This document shows positions 1 through 6,190 of a stretch of 19,635 nucleotides of DNA, piece by piece (the first letter of the stretch is position 1; each line of letters starts with the position of its first letter). Made by a program: the position numbers and the translations under genes. This DNA is from JBDRTU01 sp043823825 (GTDB lineage Bacteria; Patescibacteriota; Patescibacteriia; Veblenbacterales; UBA10138): assembly GCA_043823825.1 (NCBI GenBank), contig JBDRTU010000006.1, positions 1 to 19,635 of the forward strand, given 5' to 3'. The notes under the pieces were generated by a model that was given only the letters and a program-made list of their open reading frames with translations, ran no database searches and was not told the origin of the DNA.

Positions 1-10
1 ACAAAAGTGG

Positions 11-181
11 TTATTTGAGTTTGCGATATTGTTGATACACGCTTGGTGTTAGGGTGGTTAAAGTAACTATCCATCCTGGCAGGCGAAGTTCTTGTATGGC
101 TTGATTAAGCAAATCAGCAACATCACGATTATTAATCCAGATGCTACGCTGCAACAATATAAATAAAAGCCGTAGGTTCTA
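11..181 (-). pseudogene. Unrecognised reading-frame fragment at window edge
   Basis: Read on the minus strand, 56 sense codons end at a TAA (11-13). The C-terminal 45 or so residues look like real protein, for example IWINNRDVADLLNQAIQELR, ending VYQQYRKLK. The frame is closed upstream by a stop at 179-181 and has no ATG. A different frame supplies an ATG at 186-188 followed by about 14 codons (MFLEPTAFIYIVAA) before its own stop at about 144-146, so one frameshift near 145-155 would join the two into a protein of about 60 residues. I do not recognise the family. It may be a frameshifted small gene or the remains of a longer one. Chance open sequence is possible. Confidence 0.3.
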
Positions 182-200
182 AAAACATAGATTTAGTATT

Positions 201-241
201 TGTCAAAAATAATTTGACATTTTTTTGATATAATTTAGACT
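201..241 (+). promoter_or_regulatory. Dyad operator and probable promoter of trmB-like gene
   Basis: A perfect inverted repeat TGTCAAA-aataa-TTTGACA lies at 201-219. Its right arm contains a consensus -35 hexamer TTGACA (214-219). A -10-like TAGACT follows at 236-241 after a 16-bp spacer. A better TATAAT at 229-234 is only 9 bp away and cannot pair with that -35. An operator overlapping the -35 would fit autoregulation by the downstream HTH protein; that link is inference. Confidence 0.4.
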
Positions 242-293
242 TATATTGCTTATTGTTGATAACTAGTGTAGAAAAGTTTATGACAAAGAAAAT

Positions 294-1037
294 ATGAATA
301 AAATAGACCAAGTTTTAGCTAAATACGGCCTATCTGATAAAGAGGTGAGGGTATACACAGCTTTATTAGAATTAGGTCCAGCGCCGGTTAGAAAGATAGC
401 AGGGAAGGCAGGGGTGAACCGGGGCACTACATATGATATCTTAAAAAGTCTCAAGGAGCAGGGGCTTGCTTCTTATTATCACAAAGACAAGCATCAATAT
501 TTTGTAGCCGAGGATCCTAAAAAATTATTTGATGCCTGGCAAACCAAAATGGATAATTTTGCAACATTAAAAAACGAGCTAAAGGAGCTAGTGCCTCAAT
601 TGCGATTTTTGGCCAAGGCAATACAAGAACGACCAGTAGTCACTTATTATGATGGCTTGTCGGGCATTAGGATAATTTTGCAAGATGTTTTAGACCAAGT
701 GGGCATGCAACCAGTCAAAGAGTATTATGTTTATTCGTCGGCGTCGGTTAGAAAACATTTATATGCTGCTTACCCGGATTTCACTGAACAGCGTATTGCT
801 CAAAAGATAAAAGTGAAAGTAGTTGCTGTAGGAGCAGGCGGAGAAATAGTGGAATTGGCAGAACGCAAATGGTTGACAAAAAATGAATCGGCACCAACTT
901 ACACTCTTATTTATAGTGGACGGTTAGCCATGATCTCAACAAGTGATGAAGGGTTGCCCGTAGGCTTGATAATTCAAAATCAGGGTATTTACAAGACGCA
1001 AAAGTTACTTTTTGAATCGTTATGGGCGAGGATTTAA
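294..1037 (+). CDS. TrmB-family HTH transcriptional regulator
   Basis: A 247-residue cytoplasmic regulator. Residues 1-75 form a TrmB-type winged helix: LAKYGLSDKEVRVYTALLEL, then KIAGKAGVNRGTTYDILKSL as the helix-turn-helix and recognition helix, then a wing around YYHKDKHQYF. A short helical linker (about 78-110) leads to a C-terminal domain (112-247) of the kind that senses a ligand or dimerises in TrmB-like proteins. The ligand cannot be read from sequence. The start is the ATG at 294. An earlier ATG at 280 is followed by a stop after five codons and overlaps the true start, giving a tiny leader frame. There is no clear SD. A TGTCAAA/TTTGACA dyad lies about 75 bp upstream and could be its own operator. 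Whether it controls glmS, 109 bp downstream on the same strand, is unknown. Confidence 0.8.
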   Translation: MNKIDQVLAKYGLSDKEVRVYTALLELGPAPVRKIAGKAGVNRGTTYDILKSLKEQGLASYYHKDKHQYFVAEDPKKLFDAWQTKMDNFATLKNELKELVPQLRFLAKAIQERPVVTYYDGLSGIRIILQDVLDQVGMQPVKEYYVYSSASVRKHLYAAYPDFTEQRIAQKIKVKVVAVGAGGEIVELAERKWLTKNESAPTYTLIYSGRLAMISTSDEGLPVGLIIQNQGIYKTQKLLFESLWARI

Positions 1038-1146
1038 AAAATAAACTGCAAATAGAAATAAAGTCAAGTACGTACCGAGTTTCACTTAAAAATATTAGTT
1101 GAAAAAAATAAAATAAAATTAAGTTCATTAAAAAAAGGAGCAAATA

Positions 1147-3006
1147 ATGTGTGGAATTGTAGGTTATACTGGTAAGTCCGCAGTGCAGGGCGTACTTAAA
1201 GGGTTAGATATTTTGAAATATCGCGGGTATGATTCTGCAGGTATTAGCTTGATGTTACCCTCAGGTATCAAAATAATCAAAATGGCGTTGCGCCGTGGGA
1301 ATTTTCAGGAATTCTATAAGAAGGTTAAGGAACAAACAAAGAAGTATGACTGTATGAATGCTATTGGGCATACGCGGTGGGCGACACATGGAGATCCGTC
1401 TGTAATAAATGCTCATCCCCATCAAGATTGTACTGGTAAAATTTCCTTGGTTCACAATGGAGTGCTTGAGAACTATCGTGAGCTTAAGAAGAGTTTAATT
1501 AAAGAAGGCTGTCGGTTTGCATCCGACACAGATACCGAGGTCATTTGCCACTTACTTGAGTTTAAACTTCGTAAAACTAAGGGAGACATTCGTCAGGCGA
1601 TTAGCGAAACTGTTCGTTTGCTACGCGGGACGTTTGGTTTGCTCATACAGCATGCTGATTACCCTAGTATGTTGATTGGAATGCGTTTAGGTAGCACGTT
1701 GTCATATATTCAAACTAGGGACGGAGCATTCATGGTGGCTTCGACTGCAGAGCCTTTCTGTGGTTATGCCAAACGCTGTAAACACTTACGCGATCGAGAG
1801 ATTGTCATTATTAATAATAACAAAGTCGAGGAACTGTCTTTTACAAACGATAAAGTGAGTATTCCAACCGTTACTTTTGAAAATTCTATAGAAGAAGTGG
1901 GGCTCAATGGATTTCCTCATTTTATGCTGAAAGAGATAATGTTACAGCCCGATGTTTTAGCAGACACATTACGTGGTCGCATAAATGTAGATACAGGAAA
2001 GATAAAGTTGGGTGGATTGGAGGCAGTGCGAAAGAAACTCTTGCGGATTAAGCATTTTTTCTTTATTGGATCTGGTACCTCATATCATGCAGCTTTGATA
2101 ATCGCGCAAATGTTTCGTAATCACTTGGGTGTTCATGCTGAAGCTAAGTCATCGGCAGATGTTGCCTTTGATAACATTTTCGCAGGTTGTGAACCGAGTA
2201 AGGTAGCTGTCTTTGCTGTATCTCAATCCGGAGAAACAGCTGATCTGCTTAAAGTAGTGCGGGAGTTGAAGATACATGGTGTGCGTTTAGTGCTCGGCAT
2301 TGTCAATTCAGTCGGTTCTACGCTTTCCCAGCTTAGTGATGGCGGCGTGTACTTACGGGTTGGACCAGAGATTGGAGTAGCTTCTACCAAAGCTTTTTCC
2401 GGGCAAGTACTTGTTGGAGTAATGATTACACTTTGGTTAGCAGAGCAGTATGGAATAGCCAAAGACAGCGCTATTGCATTAGTGCGATCCCTTGATAGAA
2501 TACCGAATCAGCTTAAACAAGTATTAGCACAAGCTGAACAGATTAAGTCGCTTGCTAATAGGTTTAAGCAACGTCCAGGGATTATGGTGCTCGGCTCAGG
2601 TTATCACAAGGCCACGGCTTATGAAGGTGGTCTAAAGGTAGCTGAGGTCGCATACGTTTACAGAGAAGTTCAGTCTGCGACGGAGATGAAGCATGGTCCC
2701 ATTGCACTTATTAACAAGGGACACCCCGTTATTATGATAGCCACTCAGGATAGTCATCGTCCGGCAGTTATGAACAGTATTTCTGAAGTAAAAAGCCGTG
2801 GTGCATTTGTGGTAGGTATATGTACTAACGGTGACAAAGAAATGGCAAGTCAGGTTGACCGTGCGATCTTTATTCCTAAGGCACCGCCAGAGCTTTCAAC
2901 AGTATTGGTTTCAACCATACTCCAGCTTATGGCGTATTACCTCGGGGTGTTGCGGGGGAATAATGTGGACTTGCCACGAAACTTGGCCAAGTCCGTAACT
3001 GTATAA
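1147..3006 (+). CDS. glmS: Glutamine--fructose-6-phosphate aminotransferase (isomerizing)
   Basis: Makes glucosamine-6-phosphate from fructose-6-phosphate and glutamine, the entry step to UDP-GlcNAc for peptidoglycan and surface sugars. The 619-residue length is normal for the family. The N-terminus MCGIVGYTG exposes the catalytic Cys after Met removal. The glutaminase domain continues with HTRWATHG and HNGVLENY. Two SIS sugar-isomerase domains follow, with GSGTSYHAA, SQSGETADLL, and later EVAYVYREVQSATEMKHGP. The C-terminus DLPRNLAKSVTV is a family hallmark. AAGGAG ends 6 bases before the ATG, a strong SD that most neighbouring genes lack. The gene looks somewhat GC-richer and uses fewer TTA leucines than the ribosomal and RNA genes, which could mean a different origin. 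A hairpin terminator follows. Confidence 0.97.
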   Translation: MCGIVGYTGKSAVQGVLKGLDILKYRGYDSAGISLMLPSGIKIIKMALRRGNFQEFYKKVKEQTKKYDCMNAIGHTRWATHGDPSVINAHPHQDCTGKISLVHNGVLENYRELKKSLIKEGCRFASDTDTEVICHLLEFKLRKTKGDIRQAISETVRLLRGTFGLLIQHADYPSMLIGMRLGSTLSYIQTRDGAFMVASTAEPFCGYAKRCKHLRDREIVIINNNKVEELSFTNDKVSIPTVTFENSIEEVGLNGFPHFMLKEIMLQPDVLADTLRGRINVDTGKIKLGGLEAVRKKLLRIKHFFFIGSGTSYHAALIIAQMFRNHLGVHAEAKSSADVAFDNIFAGCEPSKVAVFAVSQSGETADLLKVVRELKIHGVRLVLGIVNSVGSTLSQLSDGGVYLRVGPEIGVASTKAFSGQVLVGVMITLWLAEQYGIAKDSAIALVRSLDRIPNQLKQVLAQAEQIKSLANRFKQRPGIMVLGSGYHKATAYEGGLKVAEVAYVYREVQSATEMKHGPIALINKGHPVIMIATQDSHRPAVMNSISEVKSRGAFVVGICTNGDKEMASQVDRAIFIPKAPPELSTVLVSTILQLMAYYLGVLRGNNVDLPRNLAKSVTV

Positions 3007-3034
3007 TAATAGTATAATATCAAAAAAATACAAT

Positions 3035-3065
3035 AAGCCGATCATTATAACGATCGGCTTTTATA
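3035..3065 (+). terminator. Rho-independent terminator after glmS
   Basis: AAGCCGATC (3035-3043) pairs perfectly with GATCGGCTT (3052-3060) around an 8-nt loop. It is followed by TTTAT, a short U-rich tail. It sits 28 bases after the glmS stop. Confidence 0.75.
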
Positions 3066-3094
3066 TTGCTTGCGCTTATAAAACAGAGTACACT
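3066..3094 (+). promoter_or_regulatory. Putative promoter of the endonuclease Q gene, nearly leaderless
   Basis: TTGCTT (3066-3071), a 17-bp spacer, then TACACT (3089-3094). The ATG is at 3101, only 6 bases past the -10, so transcription would begin at about the start codon. No SD is present, which fits a leaderless message. Confidence 0.4.
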
Positions 3095-3100
3095 GGTACC

Positions 3101-4426
3101 ATGCGAATGTATGCTGATCTGCATATCCATTCTCGTTACTCCCGCGCTTGCTCCCCTAAATTAACTTTAGAAAATATTGATTTATGGTGTCGCATTAAGG
3201 GACTCAGTTTAGTTTCCTGTGGAGATTTTACGCACCCTAAGTGGTTTGCTGAAATTAAAGAAAAATTAGAGCCCCAAAGAAATGGTTTGTATCGCTTAAA
3301 GCCAAATTTAAGAATTAAAGACCCGCGCTTTAAAGAAAGTAAATTAGCTGATGTTTATTTTATTATTGGTACAGAACTTTCCTGTATTTATAAACATGCA
3401 GGTAGCACGCGGCGTGTACATCACTGTGTTTTTGTTCCCAGTGTCGAAGCATCTGAACAAATTAATAACCATTTAGCAAAAAGAGGTTGTAATATTAGAG
3501 CTGACGGGCGGCCTATTTTAGGATTATCATCGCAGGATTTATTAAAGATTATTTTAGAGGTGGATAATCGTTCTGTTTTGATCCCGGCTCACGCTTGGAC
3601 TCCATGGTTTGCCATTTTTGGCTCAAAATCTGGCTATAATAGCATTGAGGAGTGTTTTGGAGACATGTCCAAACATATATTTGCTATTGAAACCGGTTTA
3701 TCATCTGATCCGGCAATGAATTGGCGCTTGTCAAAATTAGACAAAGTGGCTTTAGTTTCACATTCCGACGCTCATTCCCTTCCTAATTTAGGACGCGAAG
3801 CAAATATTTTTGAAGGAAGTGAATTGTCTTATGACAATATTATTCAGGCAATTAAAAAAGGCAATCCCCAAGCAGTAGCAGCTGGTGAAGACAAATTGTT
3901 GCCGTTAAGACTTGTTGGCACTATAGAATTTTTTCCGCACGAAGGACGTTATCATTACGATGGTCATCGTGATTGCCAAGTAGCTTTAACTCCTCTAGAA
4001 ACAAAAAAACGAAAAGGCATTTGTCCTAAATGTGGCCGTCAATTAACTGTAGGAGTGCTTTATCGAGTTGAAGAATTGGCTGATCGCGAAGAAGGATTTA
4101 TCCCACCTAAATCAGTATCTTATGTATCATTAGTTGAGTTAGATAAAATTATCGCCGAAGCTCAGGGGGTTAAGGGACGACAATCTAAGACTGTAGAAGA
4201 GGTATATTGGGGCTTAGTATCTAGCGGTGGCGGTGAACTTAAACTGCTTGCAGAAGCACAATTAGAGGCCATGGCCAGCTTTACTGATGAGAAGATAATA
4301 GAGGCCATCAGACGTGTTAGGGCTGGTAAATTACACATTAAACCAGGGTATGATGGCGTTTATGGTGAAGTTAAAATATTTGGTAAGGATGAGGTTTTAA
4401 AGGGGCCACAATCAAGCTTGTTTTAA
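3101..4426 (+). CDS. Endonuclease Q-like PHP-domain DNA repair nuclease
   Basis: Resembles endonuclease Q (TIGR00375-type), which nicks DNA 5' of deaminated bases such as uracil and hypoxanthine and of abasic sites. Visible: the PHP motif DLHIHSRYS near the N-terminus (metal-binding His pair), GDFTHP, GTELSCIY, PAHAWTPWF, and the late PHP motif SHSDAHSLPNLGREAN. A zinc-finger segment follows, with Cys in HRDCQ and the pair in GICPKCGRQL, then the family block GVLYRVEELADREEGF. The C-terminal third is the helical part. The length of 441 residues fits EndoQ. In databases such proteins are sometimes labelled UvrD helicase, but no helicase motifs are present. The gene is flanked by terminators and appears monocistronic. 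The fold assignment is firm; the substrate is inferred from family members. Confidence 0.85.
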   Translation: MRMYADLHIHSRYSRACSPKLTLENIDLWCRIKGLSLVSCGDFTHPKWFAEIKEKLEPQRNGLYRLKPNLRIKDPRFKESKLADVYFIIGTELSCIYKHAGSTRRVHHCVFVPSVEASEQINNHLAKRGCNIRADGRPILGLSSQDLLKIILEVDNRSVLIPAHAWTPWFAIFGSKSGYNSIEECFGDMSKHIFAIETGLSSDPAMNWRLSKLDKVALVSHSDAHSLPNLGREANIFEGSELSYDNIIQAIKKGNPQAVAAGEDKLLPLRLVGTIEFFPHEGRYHYDGHRDCQVALTPLETKKRKGICPKCGRQLTVGVLYRVEELADREEGFIPPKSVSYVSLVELDKIIAEAQGVKGRQSKTVEEVYWGLVSSGGGELKLLAEAQLEAMASFTDEKIIEAIRRVRAGKLHIKPGYDGVYGEVKIFGKDEVLKGPQSSLF

Positions 4427-4443
4427 AATCTTTTCTAATAACA

Positions 4444-4480
4444 AAACCCCACGCTTTTTAGATGAGTGTGGGGTTTGTTT
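4444..4480 (+). terminator. Rho-independent terminator after the endonuclease Q gene
   Basis: AAACCCCAC (4444-4452) pairs with GTGGGGTTT (4468-4476), extended by one G-T and one C-G pair, with a loop of about 11 nt. It is followed by a T-rich tail. Because the arms are A-rich and T-rich it may also work toward the minus strand, where the lysine-rich gene ends at 4501. Confidence 0.8.
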
Positions 4481-4500
4481 AAATCGCAAAAAAACTAATA

Positions 4501-4557
4501 CTACCTTTTCTTTTTCTTACCACCCTTCTTCTTTTTGGCCTTTTTCTTTTTTGCCAT
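4501..4557 (-). CDS. 18-residue lysine-rich microprotein
   Basis: The frame reads MAKKKKAKKKKGGKKKKR followed by TAG: 12 lysines and one arginine in 18 residues. It is a real translation candidate because a perfect SD, AGGAGGT (4564-4570), lies 6 bases before the ATG. That is one of only two such strong sites in the window. A promoter (4635-4663) and a hairpin terminator (4444-4476) frame it. Such a polycation would bind nucleic acid, for example as a chromatin-like or ribosome-associated peptide; this is inference. No family is recognised beyond the general class of Lys-rich small proteins. It is too short for ordinary gene finders. Confidence 0.65.
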   Translation of the reverse strand: MAKKKKAKKKKGGKKKKR

Positions 4558-4634
4558 AATCTCACCTCCTCTCCCATTGAAAATGGATTCAAAATGAAAT
4601 AATAATGATTAATTCACTTTGTTCAACTACTTAA

Positions 4635-4663
4635 AGTATAAACTAAAAAAATAATAATAACAA
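4635..4663 (-). promoter_or_regulatory. Promoter of the lysine-rich microprotein
   Basis: On the minus strand, TTGTTA (4658-4663), a 17-bp spacer and TATACT (4635-4640). This leaves a 5' leader of about 70 nt before the ATG at 4557. A TTGACA a little further upstream (near 4670) is too far to pair with this -10. Confidence 0.55.
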
Positions 4664-4691
4664 ATTATTTGTCAAGTGCCGTTACATATTG

Positions 4692-4722
4692 AGAAAAAAT
4701 AAAAAGTATTCTCTTCTAAGAG
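4692..4722 (-). terminator. Weak terminator after tRNA-Ala
   Basis: On the minus strand a 5-bp stem CTCTT-ag-AAGAG (4711-4722) is followed, after AATAC, by TTTTTATTTTTTC. The stem is short but the U tract is good. It would end transcription of the tRNA/small-gene array before the microprotein promoter. The stretch between it and tRNA-Ala also holds a 10-bp palindrome GGAACGTTCC (4753-4762) of unknown meaning. Confidence 0.4.
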
Positions 4723-4774
4723 TAATGTAGACGAAAAAATATTTTAACTGGTGGAACGTTCCTTTAATTCAATA

Positions 4775-4848
4775 TGGTGGACCTAGGCAGAATCGAACTG
4801 CCAACTACGCGTTGCAAACGCGTCGTTTTACCACTAAACTATAGGCCC
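4775..4848 (-). tRNA. tRNA-Ala(UGC)
   Basis: A complete cloverleaf of 74 nt including an encoded CCA. The anticodon stem ACGCG/CGCGT encloses loop TTTGCAA, giving anticodon UGC. The acceptor GGGCCTA pairs with TAGGTCC and contains the G3-U70 wobble pair that is the identity element for alanyl-tRNA synthetase. The T arm is GGCAG-TTCGATT-CTGCC. It lies 9 bases downstream of the small membrane protein gene at 4858-5118 on the same strand. Confidence 0.95.
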
Positions 4849-4857
4849 AGAGACTAA

Positions 4858-5118
4858 TTATTGAGCTAAACCACTAAAGAAAGGACTAAAGGCAGCTTGC
4901 ATTATTGGCTGCCAAATATTAGTCATAATGCCGAATCCGAGGATGATAATAAGGATACCAAGAAGTTTAAAAAAGATTCGCGAGCCGCCTTCCGCGCCAA
5001 GGTGTTCTTCGGCCCAGGGTATTCGACCAAAATTAACCATTAACCATTCGGACTTCCAGACCAATAAAAAGCCAATAAAAGAAATTATTAGGCCTAATAT
5101 AAATCCTCCCAATGTCAT
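4858..5118 (-). CDS. Small two-helix membrane protein, function unknown
   Basis: 86 residues with two hydrophobic segments: about 5-21 (GFILGLIISFIGFLLVW) and about 50-66 (LLGILIIILGFGIM). A polar loop (WLMVNFGRIPWAEEHLGAEG) lies between them and a short hydrophobic tail follows. The gene sits between tRNA-Val(UAC) and tRNA-Ala(UGC), 9 bases before the latter, so it may be co-transcribed with tRNAs. No SD is visible upstream of the ATG. I do not recognise a family beyond small membrane proteins typical of CPR genomes. The two-helix layout, charged loop and clean frame argue that it is real. Confidence 0.65.
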   Translation of the reverse strand: MTLGGFILGLIISFIGFLLVWKSEWLMVNFGRIPWAEEHLGAEGGSRIFFKLLGILIIILGFGIMTNIWQPIMQAAFSPFFSGLAQ

Positions 5119-5266
5119 AAGTTAATTGTTAATAATTAATGAGTTTTACTAAATAGAACTCGGAGTGTTCTTAATGCCAATTTTAGCGTATCTCGCTTAG
5201 AGAGACTATTACCCCGTTTGAGCTGTGTGGTGGAACCGGTAGAATCTAGTATAATTCTCTGTTGCT

Positions 5267-5312
5267 CATCACGGGGCGAGACTGCGCTTTTTCATCTACT
5301 TTCCCCGTGGTG
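5267..5312 (-). repeat. Long hairpin downstream of tRNA-Val(UAC)
   Basis: CATCACGGGG (5267-5276) pairs with CCCCGTGGTG (5303-5312) over 10 bp with one G-U pair, around a 26-nt loop. It lies between tRNA-Val and the small membrane protein gene. It lacks a U tract and so is not an obvious terminator. It could be a processing element or the remains of a repeat. Confidence 0.35.
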
Positions 5313-5335
5313 AATGATAATGAGCTTTACAGGAT

Positions 5336-5412
5336 TGGTGGACGCTGTAGGACTCGAACCTACGACCTTCTCGGTGTAAACGAGACGCTCTAACCAACTG
5401 AGCTAAGCGTCC
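5336..5412 (-). tRNA. tRNA-Val(UAC)
   Basis: 77 nt including an encoded CCA. The acceptor GGACGCT pairs perfectly with AGCGTCC. The anticodon stem TCTCG/CGAGA encloses loop TTTACAC, giving anticodon UAC. The T arm is GTAGG-TTCGAGT-CCTAC. It is 15 bases downstream of the small membrane protein gene at 5428-5688. Confidence 0.95.
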
Positions 5413-5427
5413 TTAAGTTTTTTGATG

Positions 5428-5688
5428 TTATATTGTTAGCGCGGCACCAATTAAGAGAAGTTGTAAAATAGTAATTAATACACCAGCAATTTTATTAATT
5501 TTAGGCCAGACCATCAAATAGCCATCTCTTCCCTTGTGCCTATAATAGACGTTTCCGGTAAATAGGTTAAATAATACCCACCAGAGTAAGGGCGGAAAGA
5601 TAAAACCGCCAACTAAAGCGAGAAAACTATTAAAGTTGCTTTTACGATTCCAGGGGACTAAATTATAGTCTTGATATGTTATTTGCAT
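5428..5688 (-). CDS. Small membrane protein, function unknown
   Basis: 86 residues. A polar N-terminus (MQITYQDYNLVPWNRKSNF) is followed by a hydrophobic segment at about 22-44 (FLALVGGFIFPPLLWWVLFN), a basic loop (YYRHKGRDGYLMVWPKINK) and a second helix at about 68-86 (AGVLITILQLLLIGAALTI). It lies tightly between tRNA-Leu(GAG), 17 bases upstream, and tRNA-Val(UAC), 15 bases downstream. It is probably expressed from the same transcript. There is no SD before the ATG. I do not recognise the family. Confidence 0.6.
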   Translation of the reverse strand: MQITYQDYNLVPWNRKSNFNSFLALVGGFIFPPLLWWVLFNLFTGNVYYRHKGRDGYLMVWPKINKIAGVLITILQLLLIGAALTI

Positions 5689-5705
5689 AATTTATAAATT
5701 TCTAC

Positions 5706-5792
5706 TGGTGCCCAGGAGAGGATTTGAACCTCCATGGGATTGCTCCCGCTACCACCTCAAGGTAGTGCGTATACCAGTTCCGCCACCTGGGC
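5706..5792 (-). tRNA. tRNA-Leu(GAG)
   Basis: 87 nt including an encoded CCA and the long variable arm of a class II tRNA (around CGGGAGCAATCCCATG). The acceptor GCCCAGG pairs with CCTGGGC and the discriminator is A. The anticodon stem CTACC/GGTAG encloses loop TTGAGGT, giving anticodon GAG. Its first half is duplicated at 6063-6114 on the far side of the GIY-YIG gene. Confidence 0.93.
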
Positions 5793-5801
5793 ACAATTCT
5801 A

Positions 5802-6041
5802 TCATTGATTAATACTTTTAAAAAATTCACGTCCAATACCAGATTTTAAATATAATTCTTTTTTTCGTGCCAATTGTCTGTTTGGTAAATTTTCGCAGTA
5901 AATGATTTTGAAGGGGCGGCGAGATCTTGTTGAATGAGTCTTTCCATCATTATGTTCTTTTAGGCGCCGTTCAGGGTTAGAAGAAAGTCCTATGTAAAGA
6001 CGACCGTCTTTCTCACTTTTTAAAGCGTATACGTAAAACAT
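5802..6041 (-). CDS. GIY-YIG nuclease-domain protein
   Basis: A 79-residue single-domain GIY-YIG protein of the UvrC/URI-like class. Visible: the GIY half as YVYALKS (from residue 3), the YIG half as LYIGLS (15-20), the catalytic-type arginine in NPERRLKEHN, RRPFKIIYCE, and the metal-binding Glu in ARKKELYLKS. All key residues appear present, so it may be active as a nuclease. Such genes are abundant in CPR genomes and their role is unknown. It is bounded on one side by intact tRNA-Leu(GAG), 9 bases away, and on the other by a copy of that tRNA's 5' end. That suggests a mobile cassette. A -10-like TATAAC (6053-6058) sits 11 bases before the ATG, with no SD. Confidence 0.85.
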   Translation of the reverse strand: MFYVYALKSEKDGRLYIGLSSNPERRLKEHNDGKTHSTRSRRPFKIIYCENLPNRQLARKKELYLKSGIGREFFKSINQ

Positions 6042-6062
6042 TTATTTTATTAGTTATAGATC

Positions 6063-6114
6063 AGTGCGCCTGCCTGCCGGCAGGCAGGTATACCAGTTCC
6101 GCCACCTGGGCACA
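6063..6114 (-). pseudogene. Duplicated 5' end of tRNA-Leu(GAG) split by a 20-bp palindrome
   Basis: A 26-nt stretch (6089-6114) is identical to the first part of tRNA-Leu(GAG) plus its immediate 5' flank (5770-5795). The next six bases of the tRNA (AGTGCG on the plus strand) also match, at 6063-6068. Between the two blocks sits the perfect palindrome CCTGCCTGCCGGCAGGCAGG (6069-6088). The insertion point is directly after the end of the D-loop (GGTATA), before the 3' strand of the D-stem. No anticodon arm follows, so this cannot be a functional tRNA. Confidence 0.85.
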
Positions 6115-6190
6115 GATATAAGTGAAGTTGTTATCAAGCCTGAAGTCGGATAGAAGCTCCTAACATCTTAATTTTATTATTAAGCTATTG

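Noticed and set aside
214..234. TTGACA followed by TATAAT as a textbook promoter
   Set aside because: The two boxes are only 9 bp apart, so they cannot be used together; a different -10 is proposed.
907..1143. Open frame on the minus strand over the end of the trmB-like gene
   Set aside because: It is antisense to a clear gene, has no SD, and its peptide is low-complexity hydrophobic with no family features.
1038..1146. glmS riboswitch-ribozyme or a clear glmS promoter
   Set aside because: The 109-base gap is AT-rich, too short for the ribozyme, and shows no convincing -35/-10 pair.
3101..4426. UvrD-type DNA helicase
   Set aside because: No Walker A or other helicase motifs; PHP metal motifs and a Cys zinc finger are present instead.
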